This document shows, piece by piece, positions 55,794-64,000 of a stretch of DNA of 64,000 nucleotides. This DNA is from Anoplopoma fimbria. Its lineage: Eukaryota > Chordata > Actinopteri > Perciformes > Anoplopomatidae. The stretch spans positions 5,019,591 through 5,083,590 of the forward strand of contig NC_072471.1 in the NCBI RefSeq assembly GCF_027596085.1, given 5' to 3'. Both the position numbers and the translations under genes were made by a program. The number at the start of each line of letters is the position of its first letter. The first letter of the stretch is position 1. The notes beneath the pieces are model-generated. The model was not told the origin of the DNA. It saw only the letters and a program-made list of their open reading frames with translations, and made no database searches.

Positions 55794-58070
55794 GAATATG
55801 CTAATTATCAGTATAGAAGAACAACCATGTGTGTAGTCTGGTCCACCGGGCTCACGTTATACTAGCGATATTTTACTCTCACCCCCATTACATAAAACAA
55901 TTTCACAAGCAAATTGAATTTAATTCACTCAGACTCCTGCCTTAGTCAACTTCATGATGTCATAAACGGGAGCCTGTAAACAATAACATTCAGCTCACCC
56001 AAACACCGTTGCATTAAAGTCCGTCCACTCTCTTTTACCGCAATGCTTATATTTATTGAGGGTGACGTGTTAGTCCCAGCATCATAAATAACTGCAAAAA
56101 TACTGAAGGATAGTGTGTGAGAGAAGAAGTGAGGGAGGAGGAGGAGGAGGAGTGGGGGGGAGGGGGTTGAGGGATGGAACAAGTAAGGTGGAGGAGTGTA
56201 TATAAATCAACATCCATTAGCAGAGGGGTTATAAAGTCACTGATGAAGGAGGAGGACTGAAGCTCAGAGCTTTTATTGTCTTGTTGTTGGCTTTTATTGC
56301 CTGTGATGTCATCTAATGGTATACAGTTAACGACAGGGGAGGGGAAGTGTGTACATGGGAGGGGAGGATGGGATTGTAATGCGCATGGTGCGAACGTCTG
56401 TATTGACACAGGATATTGATCAGCTTTTGTCAAAGATGGTGAGCGTTTTTTTGGGCCTAAATATACCATATGTGCAAAATGTGTTCTTCATTTGTATTGT
56501 TTGAATAAGAACAATGCCAAAAGCTTGCAGACAGGATTCTCTCAAGTGTCAATGTGTGGCTTTGAGAGGCAGGTCTGGAGAGAGGCCAAGGGAAAGACAA
56601 AGAAAGGCAACTTGTACTTTCTTTTAACACTCAAAGCCACTAAATAACCCATTCCTAACTCAAAATCATCACCAGAGATGAGCAGTAGGTATTAAACACA
56701 ATTACATATTTTCCACTGTTTGAAACATCTGCCTACGTGTTGGTTATTGTCTCACAACATGGAAAACCGCTGCCTCGATCACTCTGCGCGAAACAAAAAA
56801 CGACAAACACAGACAGGGGCCGCAAACAACGAAAACAAATAATGTGAAAACAAGCGCTCCTGCAAATTGGTAGAAAAACACTTCTCAACATCGATCACAT
56901 CTTTGTTTAACTTACTCCGATTCGTCTTTCATTTCTCTCCCTTCAACCATCCACATACAAACTTTCTTTCTCACTTTAAGGCATGCATCATTTCAAGAAT
57001 ATAGTCCATTGGTCCAAACTCTTCCTTCTGGCTCAGCCTTCCTCTGCCTCCCTCAGTCACTCCATCCTTCTCTCTTTCCTCCTCTCTGTTCAATGCCTGT
57101 TTTTCCCAGGCCTGTGAGGCTCACTGCCCCAGAATTAGTCTCAGTCACGGGCCTACGATATGTGTGTGTGAGTGCGAGGAGGTCGGAGTAAAAGCACAGG
57201 AGCTACCACCCTTCTATCGCACCTAGCAGCAGTGCATCATCCCATTAGCCCAGAAAAGGGCTGCCACATGGGGGAGGGCACAGGGGGCATGAGGGGAGTC
57301 TGGAGTGGAAAGCAACAACACGCCAAAACCCGGCTTATCCAGTCCTGTTTAACTCTGAGGAGACAAATCTTGTTTAGCCAAGGGCTTTGCTGTCACACAG
57401 ACTGTGACATGTTTTTCAAGAGAGACAAGTCTGGTCAAAGATGTCCTCAAACACGATGGCCGACACTCAAAGCTGCAAAAACACTTCCACAGGCTTACAG
57501 GAGCTTCAAAGCCATCAGAGCCCAGACAATTACTAATGATGCAATAATAATAATCTAGATTCCCTCCACTATATTACAAATTACTAAACAAAAATGTAAA
57601 GAAATATCAAAGAAACAAATGTGACTGCTACTGTAATGCAGCTAATTAAATCACTTAGTAAATGATGTATTTTGTTCTATTCTGATCCCTCAATTTGCCT
57701 CAAGAAACCGATAAGAAACTTTGTCTAATCGATTCTGCAACATGCTGATCTGTGCTGTCTAGCAAGTTCTGCAACATGCTGATGTGAGCTACAATCTGCC
57801 CCCAGGGCTCGGGATTTTATTCAAGTCCAAAGTGAAGGAAAAGTACAGCCGATACTCCTGATACTGTGTGTGTACACTAGTGTATGTGTGATATATGGTG
57901 CAGTGGATGAGGAGGATGTTGAGAGATACCAGATAGGCTTGGCTCTAGGAATAAAACCCCCTCAAGGGGCTCTCCTGACCCCCCCCGCCTCCCCTCAAAA
58001 CACACAGGCACATTCAAATTCTCTTCACAGCGAAGTACACACATCCTCCATTCACGCTCTCTTTCATGAA

Positions 58071-58092
58071 CACACACACACACACACACACT
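58071..58092 (+). repeat. (CA)n array near the plexin donor site
   Basis: About eleven CA units roughly 200 bp past the exon donor. The pre-mRNA carries (UG)n here. Confidence 0.95.
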
Positions 58093-58293
58093 CTTCCCCA
58101 CTGCAAATGCAGCCGACTCAGCTGATTTGCCTGAAAGTCAATCTGCCTCACTACTACTATCCTTCCTCCAATCCAGCAGTCCCCAATTCCCAGCCCTTAC
58201 TCCACATCCCAACAGAGAGAAACCAAATCTCTGCCTCCATCAATTCAGCCATCTCTTCTGCTACCTTTCCTCCATACATTCCCGGCTCCTTAC

Positions 58294-58476
58294 CTTCTTG
58301 ACTCGTCCGCTTTTTGTGCCCACGAAGACCAGCGAGTGGTTCTTGTAGACGTACGCAATGACGGAGGACATTTTGTCGACAGCGTCGGTGAAGAGCGGCT
58401 TGCCACGCACCATCTCGGACACGCCCAATGGCGCGTTCATGTCGAGGCCGCAAAAGTCATCGTCGATGGTCAAGAG
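58294..58476 (-). CDS. plxna4: Internal exon of a plexin A receptor (sema domain part), best match plexin A4
   Basis: This 183-bp exon encodes 61 residues, starting LLTIDDDFCGLDMNAPLG and ending FVGTKSGRVKK. Family knowledge: vertebrate A-type plexins are single-pass semaphorin co-receptors for axon guidance, and this stretch lies in the C-terminal part of the extracellular seven-bladed sema propeller, roughly residues 400-460. The GLDMNAPLGVS, MVRG and SVIAYVYKNHSL blocks fit PLXNA4 as I remember it; A1 and A3 differ strongly here (FNQPLGG, TAVAAYDYRG) and A2 less so. Splice sites are clear on the minus strand: a pyrimidine-rich tract ending in CTCCACTGCAG before CTCTTG, and AAG followed by GTAAGG. 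Both ends are phase 0, so skipping would remove 61 residues and keep the frame. There is no in-frame stop. Reading through the donor adds RSRECMEER-type residues and then a stop within about ten codons. The paralog call comes from memory, not an alignment. Confidence 0.9.
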
Positions 58477-60600
58477 CTGCAGTGGAGAAAAGAGAAGAAC
58501 ACATCACAAATCTGATTCACATTCCCTCGTTAATACTGGAAATACAAACGTCTTTGCCTACAGATATAACATGAAAGCCACTGCTTACGCCAGCACTTCA
58601 TGAATTCTTCTTTCAGATGGATCTGCATGCCACAAAGGTCTTGAGTGGGGAAGGTTTGGGTTAAGTTAGGCAGGGAGTCTGGTATCATTGAACATGGTTA
58701 TCCAGATATAAAACTATTATACCTGGTCTGATAAAATGCAAACATTATGAAAATAAGAATGTTTTTTTGTGTGAATGTCTTTCTGTAAGGGACAGGCATT
58801 TTAGGGGGAGGTCAAAAAAGGAGAAAAAGTTTGTACGTTTGTGTGAGCGTTTGTATTTATGTGTGCGTCTGCTGATCTAAATGCAAGAAACGGCAAATGT
58901 GGAAAGAAGTAAGATAGAGATGAAGATGGAATAAGACCGCCGTCAGGCTCCAGCTCTGTAATAGTGCCAGAGGGTGCTCTGTCAGGCACAATTCCCCACC
59001 GTCCACCCAATGTTACAGCTACTACAGAAATGCCGGTGCGGCAAGATATTCAATGTGAAAAGATTCAAAGTGAGCGGACTGAAAAAAAAAAAAAAGCTGC
59101 ATCATCACACCGTGGCAAATCACTGCAATTCATCTAAATATATATATAATTCTGAATCAGAGTGGGGAGAAATATAACTTTTGATGGAGGTTCATCTGTT
59201 ATGCGTTCTGTGCGGACATGCTGCTGTGATTTTCTTATTAAATACAGATGCGTGTGTTTCATGTATTGTGCCTCTCTACATTTAATGTTTGCATGCATGT
59301 GTTTTATCCTGCGGGGGGGATATTCATAGCAGTCAGTGTGGGCAGAATGACTTATGGGTTTTGATAAGAGAACAATGGTGCTGGGGATTGGTCATTCTTC
59401 TATGTGTATGGATGGATTTGAAACACTGGGTTTAAGACTGAAGCAGGCATCGTTCTTGATTAATAGCTTAGCAATGTGGTGGGTAGCTTTTGGAAGAGAG
59501 ACCTTGGCAGTTGATACGTTCTTTCAAAATGCACCGAAAATATCAGTAGTAAGGGGAGATACAGGGTATGAGTTATTAAACACAAGAATTATTGTAATGA
59601 GTTGATAAAAAAGACATTTCTTGCTGATTGAGTGTACAAATGAAGTCCTTACATTACCTTATGATCAGTAATGGTCTAACACAAGGTTAGCTGAAATAAC
59701 TGAATGAATGTTTAACCCAAAAGGAACATGTCAAGTAAAGCAAAACAGGAGACATTTAAGTCTAACTTTTAGCTAACGGCAAAGTTGTGGGCATAACATT
59801 GGAATATCATTCTTCAAAAGAAAATGGAGAACATCAACAAAAATGATCCTGGCTTTCATTTGGCTCAAACCTATTGAACCATTTCAAATCCACAGCTGCC
59901 TAGTGGTTTGAGCTGTCAGAGGTGGTGTGCTCTGGGGGGTGGGGTGGGGGGGAAGAGGGTCTTTTAGTTTATGTCTTATTTTCTGTTTTTTTTTTACTGC
60001 TGGAAGTGCACCCCCTGGGCTTTCAATCAATCTGGAAAGCACCAAGTGTCTCCTCACAACCTTTCACTAAAGGCCATCATCATCATCAGAAGACTCTTGA
60101 CTGAGCCACAGAGGAAATACGAGGCCTGCTTTCATTAGACAAATGGAACATCACCGGTTGAGACCACAATGAGCTTCGGGCTATACGAAGTGGTATGAAT
60201 GATCGATAGAGATGACCTGAATTCGGGTCAAGATCGTGTCATATGGTTAGAGGGTTGAGATGAGAACAAAATGGAACGAGGCCAAAGTCAGATGGAGGAA
60301 GGAGAGAAGAGAAATACCAATGCTGAAATGCCAAAGTGAGTCAACAATGATGAATATTGGTGCACAAGAAAAATCCTAAGTGGACTATTTTTTCTTCAAT
60401 TCACTAGCCTCTCATTGCCCTCTTCCTGCAACCTTTGGAGAATGAGCTGTTGTCAAGAAAATCTCTACTCGTCCTTCGTGTGCTGTCTCACTGCTAGATT
60501 AATGGTGCTCCGATGAGAACCAGGGTCAACAATTCATAATCAACACAATTGCTCTGTAGTTTCTCTACATGCATTCGTTAACATGGCGTGTTTCTGTGAC

Positions 60601-60607
60601 AGAGAGA

Positions 60608-60651
<44 letters not shown>
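60601..60651 (+). repeat. (GA)n array
   Basis: About 25 GA units with one TGTG interruption. Confidence 0.97.
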
Positions 60652-60653
<2 letters not shown>

Positions 60654-60962
60654 CTCTCTGTGTCGCCATCAGTTATAAAGTAGCCTCATCATCCCAGGGT
60701 TCAAAGGTTAACAGGGTCTACCACAAGCAAAATTGAGTACCTTGTAGTATTTGGAGCCTCGATGATTGAATGCAGCCTCGAAAGATGATAAAATGTGCAG
60801 CCAATTCTCTCAAGATTAATAACTTTTCCAAAAGAGTAGGAGTGGTTTTCATCATTAAAAATCACTTCGTATTATCTTTGAGTTTCTGTTAACACACGGG
60901 TGTGTCTGCGTAAGTGCTGGGTGATGTATGTGCAAGAAGAGGCTGCTTTTATACGTGTGAAA

Positions 60963-60963
<1 letters not shown>

Positions 60964-61024
<61 letters not shown>
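60964..61024 (+). repeat. (GT)n array, 61 bp
   Basis: Uninterrupted GT units. Confidence 0.98.
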
Positions 61025-61029
<5 letters not shown>

Positions 61030-62241
61030 TCTGTTGTTCCCGACACAAGCTGTATTATTTCTGCTGGTTGCCAATCACAGCTGCCATCTCTGTCCCGCAT
61101 TCTGCAATCTAATGAAATATACTTCGTCTGTCAGCCCTTTCAGGAAGCAGACACATTTTCATTACGCCACCAGCAAAACATGACATTTGTAGTTGTGATG
61201 CCAAAGACGTCCCTAGTCAGAATACCAAATAATATCAATGTAGCCCTTGACATTGTCTGCAAATGTGACACTGCTGTCACAGCTTCGATCACATTTTACG
61301 CCCCTTTTCTTTCTCTCAACCCATCTCATTAATGCATTTTCAAACAGAGAGGGTTTCCATTTCTATTGCTTATTCTCCTTCAACCCTTTCTGTCCAATGT
61401 ACGATGGCTACTGCTTTGCAAGTTGTCTAACCATTGGCAGACACCGACTGCATGTAGACCTTGAGGATGATTTTTTTTCCTTTTTCTTTTGTCTCTTAGT
61501 ATTCATGGGCCTCAATCTAGATGCTTATATTCACATATTTGAATGTATTAACTTCTGCCCAAAGACAAATTATGAATTGATGGAGGACAAAATGTTCAAA
61601 GATATCAGCAAGAACAAAATGTTAAATTGGTGCCAACCCCTCACACATACATGATTGATAACTAACTGCATACACCACAAAGGGACTGCTGTGCTTTAAT
61701 TAGATAATTTAGTTGTTTACATATGCTAACAGATTTCATTCAATGCATGTGACTGTTGATTTTGCTCTCATGCCATTTCTATGAACAACTTAAAGTGAAA
61801 AAGTAATGAAAAACATCGAACCCCTCTGATATACGACTCAAACAAATGACTACTGGTACGGGTGTGTCACATCTGAATATGTTTACAAACTGCTAGATTA
61901 ATAACAGTAACTGACAACTCGCATGACTTGAAACGACAAACTCAATTCCTGCTCAGGTGTGAAAGGTATTACAGCCAACGTCACCGCGGCGTAGCAGCAG
62001 AGCAGGAAGACGGAGGGGCTCCTCCCAAAAGACGGAGCGGGGACAGGAGAGCAGAGCCTCTGCATTTGGACCGAGGCCAGGCACTGAGGCAGAATCAGGT
62101 CACTCTCACCCATATCCATCTCTCTACTTCTGTTTGCCTGCCAGCACCGGCACAAAGAGAGCTCTCTTCTGGACTGTGCAGAGGGATCAGCAGATACAGC
62201 GTGGAGAGAATGAGAGGGGGCAGTGGGCGCACGCGAAAATC

Positions 62242-62242
<1 letters not shown>

Positions 62243-62298
<56 letters not shown>
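62243..62298 (+). repeat. (GA)n array
   Basis: About 27 GA units with a single C interruption, next to a CpG-richer patch. Confidence 0.97.
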
Positions 62299-64000
62299 TT
62301 GCTCTACGCGATTAGTGGGGACTGAAAGAGATCCGCTCTCCAACGCTCTCTGATGTATGGCCTAATCCGGGCTTGCACTGTTGTGAGGGCCCGTTCCGTT
62401 GGCTGCAAGTTCACCAATTTAATGACACACATTAAACCACAGAGACAGTTCGCTTCATGCCGCTGCTCAACCATTGGAGGCTCCGAAGAGTCCATTTTCT
62501 TGCACTTCTAGCTATTCCTCTTTAATGCATTATTATACTCCATGTGGCAGTTTCAATGACTTTCTTCCCCAATCTATTGTCAATCTGCACATTCTGCACC
62601 TTGTTTTTATAATACAAAGTCTTCATGCAACGATTGTTTTACTGTAGAGTTATGGATGATTACATGGCAGAACTTCACTGAGTAAAATGAAAAAGATATA
62701 TCCCAGCGGTTCTCTCCATATAATTAGCCACTTCCAGTATTTCCTCGAGCCTACTGTGCAAAATCACTGACCTGCCAGGATGATTGGCAGCACTAGTAAA
62801 TTATGCCACGACTAAATGGGTTTTGCAGTGTTCATTGTTAATATATAATGTCAATATTCAACTTAACATTGAAAACATTGGCTGTATGACTCCTGCCGCA
62901 ACAGTGAGACACTTTTGTGAATCAATACATGTAGGAGAATGTTTAGCTCATTACAATTAGAAGGCATATCAAAAACTTTAGCTTTATTCCTTTAAATTAA
63001 TAATTTGCTGTATACTGAAATTGTATTCCCTCTGTATAAAATATTTAAATCAATATGTCATTCATATTTTACTAGTTTATGACAGAAGACAAATGAAAGT
63101 ATTTGAATGAATTTATTTTACCTCATGCAGTATGTGAAAATGTCTCTCTATAAATTGTTTCGCAAAGACTTCATGATGGTCGGATTTATTGCCAGACAAT
63201 TGTATTTGACTGCATTCATTTTAGCAAGGTAGACCAAATATACTTGTCATGGTCTGGGGTTTTGATTAGTCTGTTTTCTGCTTTATTTTATAGTTCTTCG
63301 CCTTATGTGTTCTGTTAGTTTTACTTCCCGTCTTTGTGCTTTTCTGCAAGTTTAAATGCGGCTCTAAAAACTGTATTTGTACGTGGGGGTGTGAGTAAGA
63401 GAAACTGTGTGCTGATGTGTGTCAGATAGACCGATGGCTACTGTGCCAAGACTTTGTCTGTCTGACTACTCATCCATGGTGCCCTCCATCACACTGGTGA
63501 CAGAACACACAATGAAGTAAACACATACAACACAAGTCGCTCTCCCCACATGTGCCCCATTTCCACAAATCAAATCTCCTATAACCTTTGTTTTGGAAAC
63601 TGTCATACCTTATACTCAATTGAACCATTTGAGGGCTCTTCTGCTTTAAGATGTCTGTTTCAGGTAGAAACGCAGTGAGATGCAGAATATCAAAGCAAGA
63701 GAGACGCCATGGATACAGAGCGTATTCCATGATAAAAAGAGATATCATTCATGTGAGAACTGATTAAACTGAAGAAAAAAAACAAAAAACGAATGTGCAG
63801 TTCATTGGTAAGAGCAAGGGTCATTGTGAATCTATTTTTTTTATGGCTGGAGTTCAGTGCTCTTTGTCATTTTGTTAAGGCATCCGAAGGGCATTCCACA
63901 AGAGTGAGCCTTTTTTTGCATCACTGACTGAATCATGCTCAATAGTCAGTTTGAACGCACAACTGTTTATGCCGAGTACAAGCTCCGTCACCAAGGAGAT

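Larger units (their letters stand above)
58477..64000 (-). other. plxna4: Upstream intron of the plexin gene (partial)
   Basis: This lies 5' of the exon in gene orientation, and no further plexin coding block was recognised on the minus strand. It contains a GT array (60964-61024), GA arrays (60601-60651 and 62243-62298), a GC- and CpG-richer patch around 61970-62130, and otherwise AT-rich unique-looking sequence. Longer frames such as 61247-61654 on the plus strand show no recognisable domain and I do not treat them as genes. The intron continues beyond the window edge, so it is at least 5.5 kb long. Confidence 0.75.

Noticed and set aside
57172..57558. 128-residue repeat-free frame on the plus strand
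   Set aside because: No recognisable domain, signal or splice context. A chance frame of this length is expected among so many candidates.
61960..62400. Possible internal promoter or CpG island
   Set aside because: CpG enrichment is modest and short, there is no coding exon downstream, and a GA array explains much of the composition.

Overview
The window looks like intronic DNA from a teleost fish, probably a spiny-rayed (percomorph) species. The organism call rests on three things: very dense (GT)n/(CA)n microsatellites, a tRNA-derived V-SINE-like family of a type common in fish, and one exon of a vertebrate plexin A gene. Base composition is moderately AT-rich. There is no bacterial-style gene layout, and most open frames are translations of simple repeats or short chance frames.

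The only host coding sequence I can support is one 183-bp exon on the minus strand (58294-58476). It has consensus splice sites on both sides, phase 0 at both ends, and encodes 61 residues of the sema domain of a plexin A receptor, best matching PLXNA4. The gene therefore runs right to left. Everything from 58477 to 64000 belongs to the upstream intron. Everything from 58293 down to 1 appears to belong to the downstream intron, which would then be at least 58 kb long. Long introns in this part of the gene are expected for a plexin A4-type receptor.

The introns hold four classes of material. (1) A 565-bp pogo/Tigger-like inverted-repeat transposon at 3303-3867, flanked by TA, that keeps a short intact frame for a Brinker/CENP-B-type DNA-binding domain but has no catalytic region. 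(2) Three copies of one SINE family (25704-25859, 49441-49667, 55564-55793), two with tRNA-like A and B boxes and one truncated at its 5' end, plus a short fragment of another teleost repeat near 7287. (3) About two dozen GT/CA arrays totalling roughly 2.1-2.2 kb, two long GAA/CTT arrays, many GA/CT arrays and a G-quadruplex-like minisatellite. Four times a GT array is followed within 200 bp by a CA array, forming large potential foldbacks. (4) Repeat-poor islands with clustered homeodomain, POU and PBX-type motifs (notably 40740-41110 and 48140-48440), which are the best candidates for regulatory elements. No rRNA, functional tRNA, CRISPR array or independent protein-coding gene was found.
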